Shown piece by piece: positions 26,393 to 32,617 of a stretch of DNA of 32,617 bases (positions within the stretch are counted from its first letter, which is position 1; every line of letters starts with the position of its first letter). A program made the position numbers and the translations under genes. The stretch is from Verrucomicrobia bacterium SCGC AAA164-E04. GTDB taxonomy: Bacteria; Verrucomicrobiota; Verrucomicrobiia; Limisphaerales; AAA164-E04. Under the pieces are notes generated by a model. The model saw only the letters and a list, made by a program, of their open reading frames with translations, was not told the DNA's origin and did no database searches. The stretch lies in assembly GCA_000383715.1 (NCBI GenBank), contig KB911981.1, positions 1-32,617 on the forward strand, given 5' to 3'.

Positions 26393-27931
26393 TTATTCAG
26401 AATAAATCATTTCTTTTGCCGTTTTCACCTTCTCATTAAGCTCACCTATCATTTGAGGCCCCCCATTTTTATAGTAACCTTGGGATGGTGTTTTTGGGTC
26501 TTCATCAAGATAACCACCTTTGAATAATTCTTGCAAAATCCCCATTGTTAATTGCATTGGTTTTGATGTCTTATAGAAAGTCAGTAAACAAATTTCATTC
26601 GCAGATTTTACCCCTTCGTTAATCAATTCACCTACATACCGTAGAACATCTGCGTAGCCTTCCTGAGTAAAACTTATTTTGATGGCGGCTGATTTAAGCT
26701 GGAATCCATGCTCCAATAATTGAAATTCGGCTTTTGTACTGAACCGTGGTATGTCATTCACATCTAACCTCAGCTTAATGCGATTCTGCATCATTTGTAA
26801 CACCTCCGGAAAATCTTTTTCGTCCTTAAAATCAGCTTGGTCGTAAACAATCATTCCAAGTGGCCATCTTTCATCGGCACCAACTGGACTGATAAGTTTT
26901 ATAGTCTTTTCAACCATATTAACCAGGAAGCCAGAAACGCAACAGATACTGCCAGCCTGATCTTCCATTTCAGCGGCGAGTTTTGTAGCCTCTTCTCTTG
27001 AGTGGGTATCTTCAAAGGCTATAACGGTTTTTTCTGCTTCTCTATTTTCTATCTTTTTGCTTTTTTTAGCCGAATCTATATATCTACCAGCTTTGGCCTT
27101 CATGAAAGTACTATCTTGTGATTGAGCGATGATCTCAACATCACGAAGTTCTTCTGCCGTAAAAGAGTTATGAATCTTTTCCAAATTTTTCGTGGTAATC
27201 ACCGAAAACCTGTTTACTCTGCACCCGGCTTCTCGAGATTCTGGGAGCAAACCCTTTAGCCGCTCAATGTTTTTGTGAGCGATTGCTGTAGTTGTCTGGG
27301 GCCACATACCCATAATTTCATGAAAATCACGGCAAAATTTTTCATGATCTGGATTATCCAGAGGATCTGTGGCAAAATAATCCGTTGACCATCTGGCCGC
27401 CGGTCCAATTACATCAATTCCAGCCTTGAGTACACCGCGCCACAAATTGGCATTTTCAACGGAGTAAGGCAGTAATTTTGAAAGTTTTGAGGCTGAAAAA
27501 GCACAAAACCAACAACCTACTGAGCAACCTTCAGCGAGTTCAAACATTAGTGGAACATGAATAAAATAATCATCTCTTTCCGCTCCAAATTCAAATTTCG
27601 CTCTTTTGATCTGCCTTTCTCGCCAAACCCTAAGAATCTTATCAGCAGGAATACACTCGTGCCTGATCCGGTGCCTCCATCGAATTTTTTGGTTGCAAAA
27701 CTCTCTGTAGGCCTTTTCGGCTGGATTTAATTCAATACCTTTTTCCTGCTGAGATAAAAGGTAATCAGCATCGTAGATTGCGCGAACACTACTAGGCTTG
27801 AAGCGGAATCCAAATGGCGCTTCTGTTATATTGCAATTTGCATCAACCTCTTGTTTGTAGGACTGAATACCGGTATAAAGCTCAAGGAACCTCTTAGTCT
27901 CAGCTACCGTTGGATTATCTAGCTCTTGCAT
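26393..27931 (-). CDS. Radical SAM peptide epimerase (PoyD-type), copy 2
   Basis: A 512-residue member of the RiPP amino-acid epimerase group. The [4Fe-4S] motif is CSVGCWFC with Cys136, Cys140 and Cys143. Shared with the second copy upstream are FATDPLDNPDHEKF, WPQTTTA, NRFSVITTKNLEKIH and CCVSGFLVNMVEKTIKLISP. Cys330/Cys331 in that last segment correspond to the region where PoyD-type epimerases carry the H-atom-donor cysteine. The C-terminal ~90 residues look like a winged-helix domain. Such enzymes convert L- to D-residues iteratively along the core. It lies downstream of the precursor, after a terminator-like hairpin, so it is probably expressed at a lower level than the precursor. Confidence 0.93.
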   Translation of the reverse strand: MQELDNPTVAETKRFLELYTGIQSYKQEVDANCNITEAPFGFRFKPSSVRAIYDADYLLSQQEKGIELNPAEKAYREFCNQKIRWRHRIRHECIPADKILRVWRERQIKRAKFEFGAERDDYFIHVPLMFELAEGCSVGCWFCAFSASKLSKLLPYSVENANLWRGVLKAGIDVIGPAARWSTDYFATDPLDNPDHEKFCRDFHEIMGMWPQTTTAIAHKNIERLKGLLPESREAGCRVNRFSVITTKNLEKIHNSFTAEELRDVEIIAQSQDSTFMKAKAGRYIDSAKKSKKIENREAEKTVIAFEDTHSREEATKLAAEMEDQAGSICCVSGFLVNMVEKTIKLISPVGADERWPLGMIVYDQADFKDEKDFPEVLQMMQNRIKLRLDVNDIPRFSTKAEFQLLEHGFQLKSAAIKISFTQEGYADVLRYVGELINEGVKSANEICLLTFYKTSKPMQLTMGILQELFKGGYLDEDPKTPSQGYYKNGGPQMIGELNEKVKTAKEMIYSE

Positions 27932-27958
27932 TATTTGTGGTTAGAATCTTAAGAAATT

Positions 27959-28003
27959 AAAAAAAACACGCGGTCTAACTACGTTTTACCGCCAGACCGC
28001 GTG
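27959..28003 (-). terminator. Rho-independent terminator/attenuator after the precursor gene
   Basis: On the minus strand a perfect 10-bp stem, CACGCGGTCT pairing with AGACCGCGTG, encloses a 17-base loop and is followed by eight T residues. It sits between the precursor stop and the second epimerase gene. A smaller hairpin (GCTCA...TGAGC, 28006-28020) precedes it. Placement suggests partial termination that makes precursor mRNA more abundant than mRNA for the downstream genes. Confidence 0.9.
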
Positions 28004-28030
28004 CAGCTCAAACTCTGAGCAATATAAAAA

Positions 28031-28705
28031 TTACCAAGGTGACTCGTTTGCTCCCTTGACGGCGTTAACCACAGTGTGAACATTTACTGCAGCATTTATA
28101 TTGACAGCTACAGTAACAGTGCCCCCAACCGCTACAGCCACAACGCCAACCACAAATACAGCAATCGCAGCAACACCTCCTGCGACAGCTTCAAGCTGCT
28201 CTTCGGTGAGTTCAGAATCCGCGAGCGCTGTTGGATCTGGGGGGACTACTAGGTAAACAACATTTTCCGACTCTTCTAGAAGTGTCACTTTTAAATTGTC
28301 TGGAAGAGTTAAGTTTGGATCAAGCTCTTGTAACGCAGATTCCAGCGCGCCTTTTGTATCATCCTTAAGCTTGGCAAGAGCTGAGGCATCAGACAGAGCG
28401 CGTGAGGCAAGTATATTCTCAACTTGCTTTCTGTTCATTGTTTTTTTGTCTTCATCGCCGATAGCGGTGACGGGCTCCTCAACATCCTCAGGTAGGGTTA
28501 CGTATATCTGAGTTGGAGTTTCCGCCACAACCCTGATATCAATGTCTGGCAACTTGTCAACGGCTTCTGGATCTCGCTCTTGTAAAAGAGCTCTGATGGT
28601 TTTGTTGGGGTCAGCGAGTATTTCTTTTTTGAAATCTTCGTCTTTCCAAATTTTGGCAACTATTACTTGCTCGAAGAATTCTCTGCTTTGAATGCGATCA
28701 CTCAT
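28031..28705 (-). CDS. Proteusin precursor peptide: double NHLP-like leader and polytheonamide-like core
   Basis: A 224-residue precursor. Residues 10-74 are a nitrile-hydratase-alpha-like (NHLP) leader (VIVAKIWKDEDFKKEILADP; IDIRVVAETPTQIYVTLP). Residues 94-157 form a second, weaker copy (NLKVTLLEESENVVYLVVP). The leader ends with ELTEEQLEAVAGG at residue 177, the double-Gly site for the C39 exporter. The 47-residue core (178-224) is uncharged and Val/Ala/Gly-rich for its first 24 residues (VAAIAVFVVGVVAVAVGGT). Asn sits at core positions 25, 27, 31, 37 and 43, and the C-terminus is KGANESPW. The six-residue Asn spacing is the NX5N signature of polytheonamide-type D,L-beta-helix channels. 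The flanking epimerases and the methyltransferase support the assignment. The product is predicted, not demonstrated. Confidence 0.95.
   Translation of the reverse strand: MSDRIQSREFFEQVIVAKIWKDEDFKKEILADPNKTIRALLQERDPEAVDKLPDIDIRVVAETPTQIYVTLPEDVEEPVTAIGDEDKKTMNRKQVENILASRALSDASALAKLKDDTKGALESALQELDPNLTLPDNLKVTLLEESENVVYLVVPPDPTALADSELTEEQLEAVAGGVAAIAVFVVGVVAVAVGGTVTVAVNINAAVNVHTVVNAVKGANESPW
28034..28174 (-). other. Core-peptide-coding segment (47 residues)
   Basis: Begins directly after AVAGG and ends at the stop codon. Residue register i, i+6 reads V1, F7, A13, T19, N25, N31, N37, N43. A second register reads A3, V9, A15, T21, N27, H33, V39, S45. This periodicity matches the turn length of the beta-6.3-helix known for polytheonamide. 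Confidence 0.85.
28235..28426 (-). repeat. NHLP leader module B (residues 94-157 of the precursor)
   Basis: Aligns by eye with module A: NILASRALSDASALAKLK over VIVAKIWKDEDFKKEI, and NLKVTLLEESENVVYLVVP over DIDIRVVAETPTQIYVTLP. It has lost the aromatic W/F residues of the first helix. It lies next to the cleavage site. Confidence 0.7.
28484..28678 (-). repeat. NHLP leader module A (residues 10-74 of the precursor)
   Basis: The better-conserved copy: FEQVIVAKIWKDEDFKKEIL followed by an acidic helix region and IDIRVVAETPTQIYVTLP. It matches the standard nitrile-hydratase-like leader pattern, including E-x-P/S-x-x-x-Y-x-x-LP near its end. Confidence 0.8.
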
Positions 28706-28773
28706 AATGTTGTTATTTCTAATTTCCTTACGACTTAATTTATTGTGTAAAAATGAAGTATTTGATTGATTAA

Positions 28774-30219
28774 TTACTCACAAAGTAACCCATTTCCATA
28801 TAGAGACTCTAACTGTGCTTGTGAAATATTAGTAGGTATACCCAATTTATACTGAGCTGTCAAAGCTAAAATTTCAGCACTCGCCCCACCTTCATCAATT
28901 TTCTTACCCAAGAATCGAAGGAAAGGCGAAAGTTTTGAATTCTCGACTTTTAGCGTTTTTGTCGGACTTGTGAGTGTAAATCCATTTTCCGTTTCTACGA
29001 AATGTAAATCACTTCTAAATTCCAAATTATTCAACTGGGAGACAGATTGTTTTACTTGCTCGGACAGAATTTCCTCGATAGCGGATTCTAGCGAAGGACC
29101 GTCGTGAAATGAAGATTCAGCAAATGTAATGAAACCTTTGGGATACTCATCACTTGGTTTACAAGGGGAGATCAACTTAATTTTTCTTTCGAACATATTA
29201 ATGATGAAGCCAGAAACGCAAGAGCATGTCCTTTCATCTAGGGACTGAATAAAAGCATCCCACTCATCTTCACTGAATTCACCTAAACGAGGCAGCGATG
29301 TTTCCCGCAATTTGGCAACTTCTTTTTTCCAAACCTCGGGCTTTTCTTTACAAAGCGCATAAAACCTACCACTTTTTGTCTTCACAGCATCCCCATCGGA
29401 GTTTAAAGTGACCAATTCAACTTGTCGCAATTCGTCTGGTGTAAAGTACTTGTGAACATCTCTTAAACCTCGAGATGTAATAATCGAAAAACGATTTATT
29501 AGCCTTGGTGTATAGGATTCTGATAATTTGATGAGTGCTCTCGTTCGCTCGACATTGACCAATGGCTTTGCTGTTGTTGTTTGAGGGAATCGTCCTAATT
29601 TTTCAGCGAAATCTGAGGCAAATTTTTCGTAGTCAGGATTGTCTAGAGGATCGGTAGCCCAATAGCAGAAACCCCATTGTGAAGCTTCTCCCATTATATT
29701 TTTCAAAACGATTAGAACCTCTTTCCATAGCTGCTGGTTTTCTTCTGTATATTCGAATTGATTGGTAAGTTTTGGAGCATCCAAACTACAAAAGTAACAA
29801 CCGACAGAGCATCCCTGAGTCAATTCAATTGCAAAAGGGGCATGAACTAGAATTTGGGCGTTCTCATCTATAACTTGGCTTGAAAGCCTTGCAATTTGCC
29901 GATCTCGCCATTTCTGGAATTTTCCATGCTTCGGCGATGATTCGCTTTGAACTCGCTCATTAAGACGAAGTTTTGCCTCATAAAATGCTCTATATTCATC
30001 TAATTCTTCAGATGAGATAAGGTAGCCTCCAAACTTTTTTTTGTGCTCATCATTTTTTTCTCGAATATCTTTGTCCCAAATAGGTCTTAAAATCTCAGGA
30101 TCAAAATTGGATAAACCAATTTCAGATAAGCTTTCCGAAGGGCTTTGCCTATAATCTTTTCTGAAAACAGGATCTGCGTTGTAACGTTCGATAAATCGTT
30201 TTATTTTCGCAACACTCAT
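28774..30219 (-). CDS. Radical SAM peptide epimerase (PoyD-type), copy 1
   Basis: A 481-residue epimerase-group protein with CSVGCYFC (Cys137, Cys141, Cys144) for the [4Fe-4S] cluster. Also present are YWATDPLDNPDYEKF, FPQTTTA, NRFSIITSRGLRDVH and CSCVSGFIINMFERKIKLIS, whose Cys332/Cys334 lie where PoyD-type enzymes have their H-donor cysteine. The C-terminal domain (about 415-481) looks winged-helix. The first ~50 residues (FIERYNADPVFRKDYRQSP) resemble a leader-peptide-like helix pair. Being the gene immediately before the precursor (68 bases) and after the methyltransferase (22 bases), it is probably the main L-to-D epimerase acting on the core. Clearly paralogous to copy 2 but not nearly identical. 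Confidence 0.94.
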   Translation of the reverse strand: MSVAKIKRFIERYNADPVFRKDYRQSPSESLSEIGLSNFDPEILRPIWDKDIREKNDEHKKKFGGYLISSEELDEYRAFYEAKLRLNERVQSESSPKHGKFQKWRDRQIARLSSQVIDENAQILVHAPFAIELTQGCSVGCYFCSLDAPKLTNQFEYTEENQQLWKEVLIVLKNIMGEASQWGFCYWATDPLDNPDYEKFASDFAEKLGRFPQTTTAKPLVNVERTRALIKLSESYTPRLINRFSIITSRGLRDVHKYFTPDELRQVELVTLNSDGDAVKTKSGRFYALCKEKPEVWKKEVAKLRETSLPRLGEFSEDEWDAFIQSLDERTCSCVSGFIINMFERKIKLISPCKPSDEYPKGFITFAESSFHDGPSLESAIEEILSEQVKQSVSQLNNLEFRSDLHFVETENGFTLTSPTKTLKVENSKLSPFLRFLGKKIDEGGASAEILALTAQYKLGIPTNISQAQLESLYGNGLLCE

Positions 30220-30241
30220 AAGGTATTAAGGTTTTATTTTG

Positions 30242-32290
30242 CTAAGATGTTTGATTAACGGGGTAGGATGCCAGTAACTCCCTAGACACGCCAGCCGTGT
30301 TTTTACGTTCAGTCTTAGTTAGCTGCCCAATGTATCCGCCAGGAAAATTTTCATAGGTTGGCAATGGCTTTTGCACAGCATTTACCGGCAGCGCGATATA
30401 ACAACCTTCCACAAAAGCAACTATCTTGAATTCAATTAATTTTTTCAGAGATGCATTGTAATCATAGTCTGATGCCATAGAAAGGGATTTCCTCAACCCT
30501 TCCGGTGTGCAAGCGGTATCACAAGCAATTATGAGGTCACGACTGGTTTGCGTCACCTCAAACTTGTTCTTGATGGCGCAGGGTCTGGTGTCCCGTATGG
30601 TCATCTTTCCTTGATTGTCTTCGAAGGTGAGCATTGGTCGATTGGATGCTGGCGCTACTGTCGAGTTTCTCTCCCGCGACTCTTGAGAACGATCGTAGAA
30701 CAAAGCCGCCCATTCTTGGAGCTGGTTGATTAAAGTTAACTTCCCCGGCCCCAGTTCAAGTCGTGTATACTTGTTAGGCCCATGGTCTTCAAAGTAGACA
30801 GCCAAGCGATTTAGATCGTTCTCCTCTAAAGGGTAGTTGAATTTATACGCCCAACTGGGCTTTAGATCCAAGTCATAGTTTTCTTGAAAGTTATGATACA
30901 TGCTAAATCTGTCAAAACGTATGGGACTCATACCATCAGCAGGCGGTTGCAAATGGTAGATTAATGGAATCCAATCTGTAAGCACCCGGTAATCCTCATC
31001 CGTCTCATAAGGTAGGCCGTAGAGGAAGTTCCACGCAACAAATACGCCATATTCCTGAGCCCACTTTAGGAGCTGGATGTTCATCCATGCATTGTTGCCC
31101 TTGTTCAGCTGAGCACAAAGTTTTCCACTCATGGATTCTACGCCTGGCTGTATCCAATTAATACCTGAATCGGCGAGTTGCTTAACTTGGCGGCGCTTTA
31201 AATTTGATTTAGTTTCAAATAACAAATTCAAGGGTTTATCAATCTCGGCCAATTGAGGCAACACTGAAGAAAAGTAGCGCATATCGAGAATATTATCGAC
31301 AACGGCTATATTATTAATTTTGTACTTTTTACTGAGCTTTGAAATATCACTTACCACATTTTCAGGCGATTTGGAGCGAAAAGTCATACCATTTCCATTC
31401 AGTCCACAAAAAGTGCAATGCTTTTTTTCTCCCCACCAGCATCCTCGAGCAGTTTCCGCCAGAAGGCCTGGTCTGATAATAGTATCTAATTTTGTTCGCT
31501 TTAGAATCTCAAAGTAGTCGTCGTAGTCCGGAATAGGAATCGAATCCATGTCGCTCACCAGCGGGCGACCAATTGGTTTAGGATTGTTGAGATTATCTAG
31601 TCTATGCAGTGGACCGCGCACCCCCGCGGGTAGCTTGAATAGAGGGACTTTTGGGCCGTAATTTTCAATCTCCTTGACAAGAGGAACTATCAAGTGATCT
31701 GCCTCCCCAGAAACGACAAAATCAACCCACTCGAAGCTATCATGAGTTACCTCTCCCATAGTGCTTTCGCAGTTAGCCCCCCCAATCAGCGTTACGATGG
31801 AGGGGTCTAGTTCTTTGATTTTACGCAAAAGCGCTAGTGAGGCAACGTGCTGCTGGAAAGTTGAACTACAGCCTACAATTCGTGGTTTTTGTTCAGTAAT
31901 CCGTCTAGCAAGCTTCTTAACAAAAGGACCAGCAGCATCTCTCATCATCCAAGCCATGAGCCTGAACCTCCTCTCAGGAATCATGTCATAACACTCAGAC
32001 ACCCTCTTGAGATAATCGACTTGATTTGGTTTATGTTCAGGAAACGCCGCGCCTGCAAAAATCCAGTCTCCAAGAAACTCGATGCTTGCGGCGTTAGAAA
32101 CAAAGTTGTAAGTGTCTATACCTACGTTGCATGCAAAATTAACGTTAGCATATTCTACACGAGTAACTAAACTGGCATTGTTGAGAGCAGATTTGAGCAA
32201 TCCTAATCCAATAGATGGACGCTCAAGAGCTACGAACGGCATGTTTACCAATATGACATCAGAAGGCTTTTCGGTTAGATTTCGCACCAT
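30242..32290 (-). CDS. Cobalamin-dependent radical SAM C-methyltransferase for RiPP maturation
   Basis: A 682-residue member of the rSAM_ocin_1-type RiPP C-methyltransferases (the PoyB/PoyC group). The N-terminal half (about 135-230) looks like a B12-binding domain (RIVGCSSTFQQHVASLALL; VTLIGGANCES; FVVSGEADHL). The radical SAM motif is the family-specific Cx7CxxC, with Cys284, Cys292 and Cys295 in GCWWGEKKHCTFCGLNGNGM. NFLYGLPYETDEDYR is a further family phrase, and a ~180-residue C-terminal domain follows. Such enzymes methylate unactivated carbons, for example Val to tert-leucine-type side chains, which would fit the Val-rich core. It starts at 32288-32290 and leads the precursor operon. 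Only one such enzyme is in the window, whereas the polytheonamide cluster has two. Confidence 0.95.
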   Translation of the reverse strand: MVRNLTEKPSDVILVNMPFVALERPSIGLGLLKSALNNASLVTRVEYANVNFACNVGIDTYNFVSNAASIEFLGDWIFAGAAFPEHKPNQVDYLKRVSECYDMIPERRFRLMAWMMRDAAGPFVKKLARRITEQKPRIVGCSSTFQQHVASLALLRKIKELDPSIVTLIGGANCESTMGEVTHDSFEWVDFVVSGEADHLIVPLVKEIENYGPKVPLFKLPAGVRGPLHRLDNLNNPKPIGRPLVSDMDSIPIPDYDDYFEILKRTKLDTIIRPGLLAETARGCWWGEKKHCTFCGLNGNGMTFRSKSPENVVSDISKLSKKYKINNIAVVDNILDMRYFSSVLPQLAEIDKPLNLLFETKSNLKRRQVKQLADSGINWIQPGVESMSGKLCAQLNKGNNAWMNIQLLKWAQEYGVFVAWNFLYGLPYETDEDYRVLTDWIPLIYHLQPPADGMSPIRFDRFSMYHNFQENYDLDLKPSWAYKFNYPLEENDLNRLAVYFEDHGPNKYTRLELGPGKLTLINQLQEWAALFYDRSQESRERNSTVAPASNRPMLTFEDNQGKMTIRDTRPCAIKNKFEVTQTSRDLIIACDTACTPEGLRKSLSMASDYDYNASLKKLIEFKIVAFVEGCYIALPVNAVQKPLPTYENFPGGYIGQLTKTERKNTAGVSRELLASYPVNQTS

Positions 32291-32340
32291 CTTTGTTAGG
32301 TTTCAGAAAAAAGATTCTAATTAATTTGTTTTGTAATTAT

Positions 32341-32401
32341 GTGGCCTTACCGAGAATGGTCAAGTATGCAAAAAGATACTTCCTAATCAAAACAAGGCCA
32401 C
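32341..32401 (-). promoter_or_regulatory. Nested inverted repeat upstream of the precursor operon
   Basis: GTGGCCTT (32341-32348) pairs perfectly with AAGGCCAC (32394-32401). Inside, AAGTAT (32362-32367) pairs with ATACTT (32376-32381). The structure lies 51 bases before the methyltransferase ATG, so it is either in its 5' leader or overlaps the promoter. No T-run follows on either strand, so it is not a standard terminator. Operator or RNA control element are both possible. Confidence 0.45.
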
Positions 32402-32447
32402 TAAAAACCTATCATATAAATTTCACGAGTGGGTATTGTACACTTAC

Positions 32448-32576
32448 CTAACTAAACTTCGGATAAAACCCTTGAAACGCAAGTATGACAATGCTCAACG
32501 CAATCAAAAAAAATGTTGCTATTCTTCTCTCACCGCTCCATTTCGGTAAGTCATCTCTGAACTCCCCAGCGTTCAT
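32448..32576 (-). CDS. Small single-pass membrane protein, 42 residues
   Basis: A short frame from ATG 32574-32576 to TAG 32448-32450. The N-terminal half is hydrophilic (MNAGEFRDDLPKWSGERR); the next ~20 residues form a membrane helix (IATFFLIALSIVILAF), ending QGFYPKFS. Its ATG overlaps the TGA of the preceding frame in an ATGA arrangement, the usual sign of translational coupling. No family is recognised. It could be a subunit of whatever the upstream gene encodes. It is close to the precursor operon but separated from it by 157 bases. Confidence 0.45.
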   Translation of the reverse strand: MNAGEFRDDLPKWSGERRIATFFLIALSIVILAFQGFYPKFS

Positions 32577-32617
32577 TCAGCCATTATTTGATAATTCAAG
32601 AAAGAAATCACAATGGA
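32573..32617 (-). CDS. C-terminal end of a gene cut by the right edge
   Basis: Only the last 14 codons are visible (SIVISFLNYQIMAE, then TGA at 32573-32575). The frame is open to the edge. Too short to classify; the case for it rests on the ATGA overlap with the small membrane protein. Confidence 0.35.
   Translation of the reverse strand, partial: SIVISFLNYQIMAE

Noticed and set aside
28118-28123. Second double-glycine site inside the core (VGG before TVTV)
   Set aside because: The AVAGG site follows the usual acidic ELTEEQLEAVAGG leader end; the inner GG lacks that context and cutting there would remove the hydrophobic half. It remains a minor possibility.
1-32617. tRNA, rRNA or CRISPR features
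   Set aside because: No cloverleaf-like segment, rRNA sequence or regularly spaced repeat was seen on reading through.

Overview
The window comes from a Gram-negative, probably marine or environmental bacterium: it carries a lipobox TolC-type outer-membrane factor, a HlyD adaptor and a surface adhesin, and its base composition is moderately AT-rich by eye. The PA14 plus cadherin-like adhesin and the scarcity of clear Shine-Dalgarno sites would fit Verrucomicrobiota or a similar phylum, but nothing here fixes the taxonomy.

Almost the whole window reads as one RiPP gene cluster of the proteusin type (NHLP leader, NHLM export). Its centre is the precursor gene at 28031-28705 (minus). A long leader with two NHLP-like modules ends in AVAGG and is followed by a 47-residue Val/Ala/Asn-rich core. 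Asn occurs at core positions 25, 31, 37 and 43, the every-sixth-residue ladder known from polytheonamide-type beta-helical pore peptides. Two PoyD-type radical SAM epimerase genes flank the precursor (28774-30219 and 26393-27931), and a cobalamin-binding radical SAM C-methyltransferase gene leads the operon (30242-32290). Downstream lie a small PH-like membrane protein, an unrecognised 374-residue protein, and a sub-block with a 164-residue unknown, a GNAT acetyltransferase, a fold-type-I PLP enzyme and a fold-type-III PLP decarboxylase.

The left half (1229-10905, minus) is the export and second tailoring operon: TfuA, YcaO, a cyclic-nucleotide-binding-domain protein, a HlyD-type adaptor, a C39-peptidase ABC exporter that should cut at the GG site, and the second NHLM ABC protein. 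A second short operon (12291-15878, minus) encodes the TolC-like channel, a squalene-cyclase-like alpha/alpha-toroid protein with a DxDDT motif, and a SirB1/transglutaminase-like protein. Plus-strand genes for a 2OG-Fe(II) oxygenase (11568-12272) and a PhyH-like dioxygenase (19314-20156) may add hydroxylations.

The middle (16014-19313) is a decay zone: a serine beta-lactamase-family pseudogene, a complete but dead IS3-family element with terminal repeats and a 3-bp target duplication, and a frameshifted unknown gene. The left edge cuts a large adhesin gene. The right edge holds a 42-codon membrane-protein ORF and the last codons of another gene.

Inferred pathway: the precursor is epimerised and C-methylated, perhaps hydroxylated and thioamidated or cyclised by YcaO/TfuA, then cleaved by the C39 exporter and passed through HlyD/TolC. 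The product is predicted to be a membrane-spanning D,L-peptide channel. The combination of a duplicated leader, two epimerases and YcaO/TfuA is the most unusual aspect.
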